Positions 37,092 through 44,060 of a stretch of 44,060 nt of DNA are shown here, piece after piece. The notes beneath the pieces are model-generated. The model was not told the origin of the DNA, did no database searches, and saw only the letters and a program-made list of their open reading frames with translations. A program made the position numbers and the translations under genes. The DNA is taken from contig JACNJH010000113.1 of NCBI GenBank assembly GCA_014382665.1, positions 1 to 44,060 on the forward strand. Direction: 5' to 3'. How positions within the stretch are numbered: the stretch's first letter is position 1; each line of letters starts with the position of its first letter. Source of the DNA: Candidatus Desulfatibia profunda. Lineage in GTDB: Bacteria > Desulfobacterota > Desulfobacteria > Desulfobacterales > UBA11574.

Positions 37092-39169
37092 TGGGCTTAC
37101 TTGGCGGAATAATTGGTGGAATAATAGGGCTTTTTGCTGGACCTGTTGGCGTTGCGGTTGGTTTTACAATCGGTTATGGGGTAACAACTTATGTCGCTAA
37201 AGAAACCATCCTTGAAGATATTCTTTTCAAGATGCCTGATATGCCCGATATGCCCGACTCCCCTACGTATGGAACTGATCGAATTGGTAATACTATTTCA
37301 GAGGGTTATCCCGTTTCCAGGTGTTATGGAAAATGCAAAATCGGCGGTAATAAACTCCGATTTAACGATGCAGCCGATACCGACCTTAGGATTATAGTTG
37401 CCCATTGTCGGGGGCCGGTCAGCGGCATCTTGTCGTGGCAAGTGAATGATATTGACTGGGCATCATTAACAGGTAGCCATACAAAAACCGAATATACCGG
37501 AACACGTGCACAAACAGCAGATGCCAGATTTTCTTCCAGGGCCAGTGCTTATAGAAGCATGGCTTACACAGCATTCACTTTTGCGAAAAATGATCAGCAG
37601 ATCGGTCATGATCCTAATATAACAGTAGTTATGGAGAGTCTGTTATGTGCGCCTTTAGCAGGCGGGGCTGATGCTTTTACTCGTAACAACGCTGTTATCC
37701 TCTACGACTGGTACCTTAATGTCGAGGGATATGCCGCTGGTAGTCTCGATTTAAACGCTTTTAAATCGCTTGAGGCTTTTTGTGATGCGGTGCCTACCGG
37801 CGGATCGCTTCCACGATATCGATTTGATTTTAACATTGATACTGACATCGAAATAAACGATGCAAAAAAGCTAATTTGGCAGTCGTTTAACGGTCGGGTG
37901 ATAATGTCCCAGGGCAAGCTAAAGCCTGTTTGGGATTCCGCTCAAATGGCTAATGGGACTGGGGGCCTGACAGCAAAAACCGTTTCCCATGCGTTCACAG
38001 AAGACAATATCGTCAAAGACTCATTAACCTGGCGGCAACCCGAAAGGCCGAACGTTGTCAGAATTCATTTTAAAGATTCGGCCAAGAATTATAAAAGCTC
38101 GAGTGTTGAGATAAAAGATTCAACCGATATCGATAACAATGGAGAGATTCTGTATGAGGAAAAAGCCTGGTGGATTACAGACCAGGAAATAGCCCGACGC
38201 CGAGCGAAATGTAAATTTGATCGGTTTAAATATGGGGATTGTGAATGTAGTTTAACTGCTTTTTCTGGAGCCGGTGATCTCGAAGTTTATGACCTTACAA
38301 CTGTCACGCATACATTACCTGGCTGGACTACGAAACAGTTTATTGTTACATCAAAAGGTGAAGATCATTTTGGGCGGGTAACCGTAACATTATTCGCGCA
38401 TTATGCTGGCGTTTATGATGATGCTCAGGTAGGCACGCAGGCCAATTACGAATCGACACTCCCGAATCCGTATGATGCGCCGGCGGCTTCTACGAATATT
38501 TCGGCAACGCTTATTTCTCCTGGCGTAACCCATGATTACGATTCTGTGAGAGTGTCCTTTACTCCGCCGGCTGGTGATCCTTTTTATGCCTCAACAGAAG
38601 CGTACATATCAACCGATGATTCGATATATTATTTTGCAGGAAGTTCCAGCGGGGCAAATATTGTTATACAGGGTATGGGGACGTTCTATCAGCCCGGGGA
38701 TACAGTTTACATCAAACTTCGTAGCATAAGCGAAATGGGAGTGAAAGCCTCCCTACCAGGCCCTTATGATGCTTCTGTTGTAATCACAAGTTCAATTCGG
38801 CTGGGTGGGTTTTATGCTGGACTTACCTTTCTTGCAGATAATCCAATAGAGGCCGCTGCAAAAATATATCTTGATAAAACAAATACGCTTTTGAGACTTG
38901 GCCCAACTTCCGGGGATTATCTCATACTTGATGGTGATTATGGCGGGGTGCCTGCTGTTGTTACATCGAATTATGTTTCAGGCTATATGGGGGTAGGACT
39001 TCTTTTAAAATCTGATTTATTAGAAGTCGGCAATATAGCTTGTCGAGGTATATTCAGAACAAATATTTTTCAAAAAGATTCGATCAGTGTGGTAGGAGGG
39101 TCAATTGCAGTTCTTGCGGGGGACGTTCTTAGTGAAAACATGACAATTTATGACACAGCAAGCGATTAA
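37091..39169 (+). CDS. Tail tip attachment protein (gpJ/gpI-like), 692 aa
   Basis: Residues 1-35 are a glycine-rich hydrophobic segment (GLLGGIIGGIIGLFAGPVGV) as in lambda gpI-type proteins that may insert into membrane. Then a tip domain typical of gpJ-like central fibre proteins (GNTISEGYPVSRCYGKCKIG), a baseplate-hub-like core (DTDIEINDAKKLIWQSFNGR; AKCKFDRFKYGDCECSLTAF), a fibronectin-like module near 480-580 and a C-terminal beta region. It mediates host contact with the fibres encoded downstream. Confidence 0.8.
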   Translation: MGLLGGIIGGIIGLFAGPVGVAVGFTIGYGVTTYVAKETILEDILFKMPDMPDMPDSPTYGTDRIGNTISEGYPVSRCYGKCKIGGNKLRFNDAADTDLRIIVAHCRGPVSGILSWQVNDIDWASLTGSHTKTEYTGTRAQTADARFSSRASAYRSMAYTAFTFAKNDQQIGHDPNITVVMESLLCAPLAGGADAFTRNNAVILYDWYLNVEGYAAGSLDLNAFKSLEAFCDAVPTGGSLPRYRFDFNIDTDIEINDAKKLIWQSFNGRVIMSQGKLKPVWDSAQMANGTGGLTAKTVSHAFTEDNIVKDSLTWRQPERPNVVRIHFKDSAKNYKSSSVEIKDSTDIDNNGEILYEEKAWWITDQEIARRRAKCKFDRFKYGDCECSLTAFSGAGDLEVYDLTTVTHTLPGWTTKQFIVTSKGEDHFGRVTVTLFAHYAGVYDDAQVGTQANYESTLPNPYDAPAASTNISATLISPGVTHDYDSVRVSFTPPAGDPFYASTEAYISTDDSIYYFAGSSSGANIVIQGMGTFYQPGDTVYIKLRSISEMGVKASLPGPYDASVVITSSIRLGGFYAGLTFLADNPIEAAAKIYLDKTNTLLRLGPTSGDYLILDGDYGGVPAVVTSNYVSGYMGVGLLLKSDLLEVGNIACRGIFRTNIFQKDSISVVGGSIAVLAGDVLSENMTIYDTASD

Positions 39170-39182
39170 AGGGGAGGATAAA

Positions 39183-39752
39183 ATGAACGGAAAAGTAACA
39201 ATAAGCGAAAAAGTTGAAGCTCAAGTGGTAAGGAATTTGACAGTAAAAAGCTGCATTAATTTGACGGCCCATTGGGAGTGGGAGCATTTTAGAGCAGGTA
39301 AACTCATCGACCAATGGGAGTATGATAATGTCTGCACAGCAGAAGGGCTTAATGCTATGCTTGATATTATGTTCCATGCGGCTACGCAGATCACGACGTG
39401 GTATGTTGAGATATTTGAGACAGATACTACACCTGCGGATGGGACTACCTATGCCGTGCCTGTTTATACTCCAAGCACAGCTTATGACGAAGCCACGAGA
39501 CCGGAATATGTTGAGGCAGCGGCGAGCACCAAGTCAATAACAAACAGTGCAAATAAGGCCGTATTTACCATCAGCGCCACAAAAATAATATACGGGGCCG
39601 CTCTTGTGGGCGGGGGAACAGCGCCTACTACAAAAGGTGATGTTGCAGGTGGGGGAACTCTTTTCAGTGGAAGTAAGTTTGCAGCTTCAAAATCTGTTGT
39701 TGATAACGATGTGTTGAATGTGACCATAACCATTACTTTAGCAGACAGTTAA
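39183..39752 (+). CDS. Tail fibre-associated protein, 189 aa
   Basis: ATG 39183 has GGAGG 5 nt upstream; an upstream in-frame ATG at 39150 lies within the previous gene. The protein has EWEHFRAGKLIDQWEYDNVC followed by NAMLDIMFHAATQITTWYVE and a Gly/Thr-rich beta end (GGGTAPTTKGDVAGGGTLFS). Proteins of this kind follow gpJ-like genes in many siphoviruses. Probably a virion fibre or tip component; exact role unknown. Confidence 0.6.
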   Translation: MNGKVTISEKVEAQVVRNLTVKSCINLTAHWEWEHFRAGKLIDQWEYDNVCTAEGLNAMLDIMFHAATQITTWYVEIFETDTTPADGTTYAVPVYTPSTAYDEATRPEYVEAAASTKSITNSANKAVFTISATKIIYGAALVGGGTAPTTKGDVAGGGTLFSGSKFAASKSVVDNDVLNVTITITLADS

Positions 39753-39759
39753 ACTTTAA

Positions 39760-41148
39760 ATGGCAACTTACGAAGGCATAATAGATTTTAGGATTCGTAT
39801 TTCTGAGGCTGGCGATATTCGGATTTCCGAGGCCGGTGATGTCCGTATTGCTGAACAATATTATCCAGAATCATTAACAGTAGATGATGCTGTTCTTGTT
39901 TTTTTGATAACCGAATGCATTCTTTCTGAATCTATTGCCGTAAATGATAGCGTAAGTTGCCAAGTAATTTTTCAGGGCGCCTGTGCAGAATCAAGTTTAG
40001 TAAATGATAATGTTCTTACTTCATTGGTTGCTGAGTGCATATTATCCGAATCAGGGCTTTCGGACGACAGTGTATTGCCTCAATGGGTTGCCGAATGCAT
40101 TCTTGCGGAATCAAGTTTAGTCAGTAGTGTTGCTGATGCTCTTCGCACTATTATTTCAGAATCAATAGCGGTTAGCGATTCGGTATTGGTAGAAGTTGAT
40201 ATATCTATTTCAGAGTCAGTTAATGTTTCTGACGCTACATCTGTTTTGTCTGTAAGTATTTACGCCTGGCTAACCATAGAAGGAAATGAAACTTTTGCTA
40301 TTGGCGATATTCTTAGGATAAAAGATGGCAATGATGATGAATGGCTAGAAGTCTCCAATATAGCTTATGCCCCTCAATATGGGGTCATAAGGGACAAAGG
40401 AGGTAATTACGCAGCAGATTTAAACCCGGCATGGACAAAGGGGGCAGCGGTAGTTAATTATGGTCAATCAGGAGATGGCGGGGTCTATATGACTGCCTCC
40501 GAAACTAACGCTCCTTATCTTTCTGTTTTTACTCATGCCGGTAGTCCGTGGTCTGCTTTAACTACCAGGTTGAGAATTGGAAATCTTAATGGCTTTCTCG
40601 GGTATGCTTCTGATCTGTATGGAATAGCCATAGGAGAAACCGAAAAGTATTTAAAATATGATCCCACCAATGGGTTGAGAATTAAAGGGGATATTACGGT
40701 CACGGGTGGCAGTGGAATTGGTTCTTTTTCTGATGCTGGTACTTTGGTAACCGGGGACTCTCTTGATGACGTTCCTAATGGCGCGACTTACGGCAGGGTA
40801 GCTCTGACTTCGATCAGTGCTGGGAAAATAGTAGTAGCCGGTTTAGATGCCGGCGTCACCGGGAGGATATTTGCAGATTCTACCACTAAAACCAATATCG
40901 AAGCATGGCGACATGCAAGTGATGTAACTACGATTGATGGTGGCGATATTTATACTGGGTCAGTTACTGCTGCTAAAATAACTGTAACCAGCCTTTCAGC
41001 TCTTAATGCTAATCTGGGCACAATAACAGCAGGGTTGGCTAAAAGCTCTGATGATAAGTTACAAGTGGATTTTGATAATAAATGGATTAAGGTATGGGAT
41101 GCACAGGAAACGCCGGTGCTTAGAGTTCATCTGGGGTACATACCGTAA
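39760..41148 (+). CDS. Repeat-containing tail fibre, 462 aa
   Basis: The N-terminal 40 residues repeat RISEAGDI/V. Residues 35-165 hold about six copies of a 20-30-residue unit, each with ESIAVNDSV-, ESSLVNDNV- or ESVNVSDAT-like sequence followed by a hydrophobic strand, probably a fibrous stack. The C-terminal 280 residues are beta-rich (IEGNETFAIGDILRIKDGND; GRIFADSTTKTNIEAWRHAS; ITVTSLSALNANLGTITAGL) and look like a fibre shaft. Overlaps the next gene by 1 nt. Confidence 0.75.
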   Translation: MATYEGIIDFRIRISEAGDIRISEAGDVRIAEQYYPESLTVDDAVLVFLITECILSESIAVNDSVSCQVIFQGACAESSLVNDNVLTSLVAECILSESGLSDDSVLPQWVAECILAESSLVSSVADALRTIISESIAVSDSVLVEVDISISESVNVSDATSVLSVSIYAWLTIEGNETFAIGDILRIKDGNDDEWLEVSNIAYAPQYGVIRDKGGNYAADLNPAWTKGAAVVNYGQSGDGGVYMTASETNAPYLSVFTHAGSPWSALTTRLRIGNLNGFLGYASDLYGIAIGETEKYLKYDPTNGLRIKGDITVTGGSGIGSFSDAGTLVTGDSLDDVPNGATYGRVALTSISAGKIVVAGLDAGVTGRIFADSTTKTNIEAWRHASDVTTIDGGDIYTGSVTAAKITVTSLSALNANLGTITAGLAKSSDDKLQVDFDNKWIKVWDAQETPVLRVHLGYIP

Positions 41149-41444
41149 TGGCTGATTATGGTTTGAAAATATTTGATGCTTCTGGTAATGTAACATTAGA
41201 TTTGACCGATACTATTACAAGATTAAGATATAGTAATGAGGTAGCTGCCGGTGCGTCTGATAATACAACACTTTCGGATATTGATGGACTATTAACTGTT
41301 GAACTTTCTATACAATTAGAAACAGGATATACTAAACTCGGACACCAAATATTGAGGTCTGGTACTACTATAACATGGACAGCATTGAGCGGGACGGGGT
41401 ATTCCTCAGCAAAAAGCCATATATTTGTTTTTTTATATACATAA
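41148..41444 (+). CDS. Small tail fibre protein, paralogue of the next, 98 aa
   Basis: Begins MADYGLKIFDASGNVTLDLT, a start shared by its neighbour (MSDYGLIVKNLSEEIQIDSI). Such short proteins (DUF6453-like pattern) attach to phage fibres. Beta-rich with TTITWTALSGTGYSSAKSHI at the end. 1-nt overlap with the fibre gene. Confidence 0.6.
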   Translation: MADYGLKIFDASGNVTLDLTDTITRLRYSNEVAAGASDNTTLSDIDGLLTVELSIQLETGYTKLGHQILRSGTTITWTALSGTGYSSAKSHIFVFLYT

Positions 41445-41453
41445 AGGAATAGG

Positions 41454-42209
41454 ATGTCTGACTACGGATTAATTGTAAAAAATCTTTCAGAAGAAATACA
41501 AATAGATTCCATTTATAGAAATCTATCATTAAGCCAGTCTGGAGCAAGTGAGACAATATCAAATAATTGGAATGAACTTGATCCTGCCGCTGGCGACTAT
41601 TGGACGAGGATAGCACTTACCTCATCTGCGCTTCCACCGCTTGTATTGTTAAGACCAGATACGGACAATTTTGTGGCAGTAATGGCATTTGTACAATCTG
41701 GAAGCAATTATGTTAATGTAGATATTATTACCGAATATGATAATGGCCCTACAACAATTGACTGGCAGTGCTATAGACAGAATTTGTCCGGTTCAGGGAT
41801 AAACTATGGTATATTGGTATATAACAGTGCTGGCGCTCTCTGTTTCGATTCCGGGTTACAGTACTTTAAAATACATTCTATCCATTCTATTAGTTTGGAT
41901 ACTCCTCCAGTATTACCAGGAGCTTTGCCAACCCCATCATATGGAGATTATGAGGACATATCACATGCTGGAATTTCCAATCCTTATTACATATTATCAC
42001 CTGGATCACAATGGATGCATGCCACAACAGGAGAGCCTCCTTATGTTCCATCGACAGCGATGTTATGGAAAATAGGAGTTAAGAAATTAACAAGCACCTC
42101 TGTTAGAGTTGGATGGTTTGCATACTTATTTGATCAAAGTGACTCAATAGCCGATACAGTAAATGCGGGGTATAACCCAACTATGAAACTTATAGTGTGT
42201 GAACCATGA
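41454..42209 (+). CDS. Tail fibre protein, paralogue, 251 aa
   Basis: MSDYGLIVKNLSEEIQIDSI as in the previous gene, followed by a longer beta-rich body (VAVMAFVQSGSNYVNVDIIT; INYGILVYNSAGALCFDSGL; SVRVGWFAYLFDQSDSIADT). Likely a virion surface protein near the fibre, perhaps a receptor-binding accessory. Overlaps the lipoprotein gene by 4 nt (ATGA). Confidence 0.6.
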   Translation: MSDYGLIVKNLSEEIQIDSIYRNLSLSQSGASETISNNWNELDPAAGDYWTRIALTSSALPPLVLLRPDTDNFVAVMAFVQSGSNYVNVDIITEYDNGPTTIDWQCYRQNLSGSGINYGILVYNSAGALCFDSGLQYFKIHSIHSISLDTPPVLPGALPTPSYGDYEDISHAGISNPYYILSPGSQWMHATTGEPPYVPSTAMLWKIGVKKLTSTSVRVGWFAYLFDQSDSIADTVNAGYNPTMKLIVCEP

Positions 42210-42484
42210 AAAAATTAAAATATTTATTTTTATTACTTTCAATCATTCTTTGTTTTAGCTGTATAACTCCAAAACAGAGATATGGCCCCAAATATATTTC
42301 AACCATGAAAGGTGATTGTGTTGATAGAATGGTAGTTATTCGCAACGATCTTATCAAACAAGGTTATGAAGTTAATCTTGTAGTTGGTACGATAATATTT
42401 CCAGATGGTAAAAGAATAGGACATGCTTGGGTTAAATATAAAGATAAAAAAACAGGGAAATGGATAAGTATTTTTAATTATTAA
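42206..42484 (+). CDS. Lipoprotein with transglutaminase-like Cys/His motif, 92 aa
   Basis: Signal peptide MKKLKYLFLLLSIILCFSC with lipobox LCFSC, so the mature N-terminal cysteine is probably lipidated and the protein is anchored in a host envelope membrane. The mature part has GDCVDRMVVIRNDLIKQGYE and later GHAWVKYKDKKTGKW, a cysteine and histidine arranged like the transglutaminase/papain-like fold. Phage lipoproteins of this size often block superinfection. Lies between fibre genes and the DGR target, so it may alter the receptor side (inference). Confidence 0.65.
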   Translation: MKKLKYLFLLLSIILCFSCITPKQRYGPKYISTMKGDCVDRMVVIRNDLIKQGYEVNLVVGTIIFPDGKRIGHAWVKYKDKKTGKWISIFNY

Positions 42485-42496
42485 ACCAGAGGCACC

Positions 42497-42643
42497 ATGA
42501 ACCAAATAACCCCTGAATATCTATTACAAATTATCGGTGAACTGATAGTCGAGAATAAGCTTTTACGTCTGGACTTAATAAAGACGCAAAACGAATTGCT
42601 TGAAAACAAAAGAATCAAAGAAGGTGAGATAAAGGTGAAATAA
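42497..42643 (+). CDS. Small coiled-coil protein, 48 aa
   Basis: ATG 42497 with AGAGG upstream, 48 residues (LLQIIGELIVENKLLRLDLI; KTQNELLENKRIKEGEIKVK), a probable coiled coil. It ends as TAATG with the DGR target gene, so the pair is co-translated. It could be a chaperone or trimerisation partner of the variable protein. Confidence 0.6.
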   Translation: MNQITPEYLLQIIGELIVENKLLRLDLIKTQNELLENKRIKEGEIKVK

Positions 42644-43842
42644 TGGCTGATGTAAAAATAACAAATTATGATCCGTTAACTACTCCGGCGGCGGCTGATT
42701 TATTTGAAATCGTAGACGATGTGGCAGGTACCCCAACAAGTAAAAAAATAACTTGGGCTGATCTTTTTAAGGCGCCGACGATAATAACCCCCGACCTCGG
42801 CACTCCCTCTGCTGGTGATTTGGCCAACTGCACGGGGTTGCCTGGTAGTGGTCTGGCAAGTGGTTTTCCAGTATTGTATGAAAGATCAACTCAATTAGCC
42901 AGATCAGCAGTTGATACTGTTACAGTCTATGAAGATACGGCAGTCAATGTTGATGGGACAATTTTTATAGTGGCTGCTGATACAGCGCTAGAATTAAACA
43001 CAAACGCAACATGGGATACCGGCACTGCGTTGAATGATGCAGCAAGAGCAGGACATGATTATTATGTATATGCCTGCGATAATTCTGGCACTTTGGTTCT
43101 CTTGGTGTCCGCAGACGGCACAAATCCGACAGGATATACAACAAGCACAAGTAGGAAAATCGGGGGCTTTCATTGTCTTTGTGTAGCTGTCGGCACCATT
43201 GGGGGACACACTCTAACCGATTTTGCCCAGGGAGATGTTCTACCTGCCAGCGTGTGGGATATAAAACACCGGCCCGTATCTTCGCCCGAGGGTATGGTAT
43301 TTTCCGAAGAAGCCGACATTTGGGTAGATATCTATCTGGCAAGCGGCACAGGCGGATCAACAGCGAGTGTTAATGGAGGCACAATTTCAGACACAAGGGA
43401 CTGGAATGATTTTGTTGACGATTTTGGAGCTGTCAAGAAGCAATTATTAGATGACGCTGAATTCCAGTTGATCGCAGCGGGCAGCAATGAAGAAACCAAC
43501 ATCACAGGTAATTCCGACCCAGTTACCACCGGAGGTCACAGTGATTCAGCAGGACGCAGGATGATCAGCAACATCGGCTGTGAAGACTGCGCTGGTGCGA
43601 TGTATCAATGGCTGAGAGACCAATCGGCTAAGTATGACGATGCTGTGGCTGCCGACTGGTATAATCTGCCAGGCTCAAAAGGCTCATTATACCGACCTGT
43701 TGATACCAACGATGTTAAGCTGCTCGCGGGCGGTTCTTGGGTTGCTGCGGCGCTTTGCGGGTCCCGGTGTCGTTATGCGAATCGCTATCGCTGGCTTACG
43801 TCTACGCATTTCGGCGGGCGCGGGCGGAGCCGAAAATTGTAA
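42643..43842 (+). CDS. DGR variable tail protein (receptor-binding, CLec-like C-terminus), 399 aa
   Basis: Residues 1-75 are a fibre-attachment region (MADVKITNYDPLTTPAAADL). The middle is beta-rich. Residues about 260-399 carry the DGR-type C-type-lectin fold pattern: GRRMISNIGCEDCAGAMYQW, GSKGSLYRPVD, then LLAGGSWVAAALCGSRCRYA and NRYRWLTSTHFGGRGRSRKL. The last 40 codons are the variable repeat (43719-43842). It is probably the tip protein that binds the host receptor and is diversified by retrohoming. TAATG overlap with the coiled-coil gene. Confidence 0.88.
   Translation: MADVKITNYDPLTTPAAADLFEIVDDVAGTPTSKKITWADLFKAPTIITPDLGTPSAGDLANCTGLPGSGLASGFPVLYERSTQLARSAVDTVTVYEDTAVNVDGTIFIVAADTALELNTNATWDTGTALNDAARAGHDYYVYACDNSGTLVLLVSADGTNPTGYTTSTSRKIGGFHCLCVAVGTIGGHTLTDFAQGDVLPASVWDIKHRPVSSPEGMVFSEEADIWVDIYLASGTGGSTASVNGGTISDTRDWNDFVDDFGAVKKQLLDDAEFQLIAAGSNEETNITGNSDPVTTGGHSDSAGRRMISNIGCEDCAGAMYQWLRDQSAKYDDAVAADWYNLPGSKGSLYRPVDTNDVKLLAGGSWVAAALCGSRCRYANRYRWLTSTHFGGRGRSRKL
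43719..43842 (+). repeat. DGR variable repeat (VR)
   Basis: 124 bp at the 3' end of the target gene, aligned without gaps to 43884-44007. In the first 110 positions there are 23 differences, all at template adenines (23 of 31 adenines substituted, 79 of 79 other bases unchanged). The last 14 bp also differ at three non-adenine bases, in line with an IMH-type 3' boundary. A GC-rich run CGGCGGGCGCGGGCGG lies at 43812-43827. Confidence 0.95.
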
Positions 43843-43852
43843 CACGATAAGC

Positions 43853-43885
43853 GCAACACGGGCTGATAAGTCGTTAAGTGTTTGC
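43853..43885 (+). other. Hairpin between VR and TR
   Basis: GCAACAC (43853-43859) pairs with GTGTTTGC (43878-43885), seven pairs with one bulged T. A hairpin or cruciform just 3' of VR is needed for target recognition in the BPP-1 DGR. Confidence 0.5.
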
Positions 43886-44007
43886 TGATCGCAGGCGGTA
43901 ATTGGGATAATGCGGCGAATTGCAGGTCACAGTGTCGTAATGCGAATAACTATCGCTGGAATACGAATACGAATATCGGCAGGCGCAGGCGGATACAGGA
44001 ATTATAA
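43884..44007 (+). repeat. DGR template repeat (TR)
   Basis: Non-coding copy of VR 41 bp downstream on the same strand. Read in the VR frame it has nine AAY codons (NWDNAANC, CRNANNYRWNTNTN), which under adenine mutation reach many residues but no stop codon. Its 3' end carries the IMH* counterpart. RNA from this region would template the mutagenic cDNA. Confidence 0.93.
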
Positions 44008-44060
44008 AACTCCTGGCTGAATTCATCGGCCTTCTCGAAAGGGAAAACACAAGACGGAGA

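Noticed and set aside
43173-43888. Alternative rightward frames of 66 and 84 codons over VR
   Set aside because: They lie within the DGR target in other frames and lack SD; the VR/TR pattern fits the 399-aa frame.
1-44060. tRNA, integrase, endolysin, CI repressor or transposase genes
   Set aside because: I looked for their motifs and folds and found none I can support in this window.

Overview
The window is most of the genome of a lambda-like, long-tailed double-stranded DNA bacteriophage (Caudoviricetes, siphovirus morphology), or of a prophage or contig derived from one. The evidence is a complete head and tail cassette in lambda order: Nu1-like small terminase, GpA-type large terminase, gpW-like, portal, protease with scaffold, decoration protein, capsid, connectors, tail tube, frameshifted chaperone, tape measure, M, L, tip, fibres. 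No chromosomal host genes, rRNA or tRNA are visible. The host cannot be named from this sequence. Genes are tightly packed, usually with good Shine-Dalgarno (SD) sequences and ATGA or TAATG overlaps. No integrase, endolysin or reverse transcriptase is in the window, so it is not a complete genome. The holin at the left end and the retroelement at the right end would be neighbours if the genome is circularly permuted.

Left end (1-8.8 kb). The tail of an unidentified gene and a 3TM-type holin are read rightward. A long leftward early operon follows, starting at a TTGACA promoter near 8.85 kb. It carries a Cys-rich protein, a gene-free structured stretch (7592-8183), a Lar-like zinc ribbon, a RecE-like exonuclease, a RecA-core or Sak4-like ATPase, and many very small genes. 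Several of these small genes are separated by the same roughly 20-nt boundary sequence containing the SD.

Control region and rightward early genes (8.8-16.6 kb). Divergent promoters flank AT-rich operator-like dyads. The rightward transcript begins with an apparently leaderless XRE repressor-like gene, then an orphan DNA methyltransferase and an overlapping PD-(D/E)XK-like nuclease. Small zinc proteins, an HNH nuclease, a replication protein O homologue with four iterons inside its own gene, a RecA/DnaB-fold ATPase and a RuvC-like resolvase follow.

16.6-19.2 kb. A bidirectional terminator, a leftward cluster (winged-helix protein on its own TTGACA/TATTAT promoter; a separate ribbon-helix-helix operon) and about 950 nt without convincing genes but with many perfect hairpins.

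Late region (19.2-44 kb). HAD phosphatase, ComF-like phosphoribosyltransferase, HNH, two terminase-like small proteins with a leftward SLOG-fold moron between them, then packaging, head, tail and fibre genes. A classic T TTT TTA -1 frameshift site joins the two tail-chaperone frames.

Main discovery. The last gene (42643-43842) is the target of a diversity-generating retroelement (DGR). Its 3' end is a variable repeat, and 41 bp downstream lies the non-coding template repeat. Over the first 110 aligned bases all 23 differences fall on template adenines. This phage therefore appears to diversify a C-type-lectin-like receptor-binding tail protein by adenine-directed mutagenic retrohoming. The reverse transcriptase should lie just beyond base 44060.
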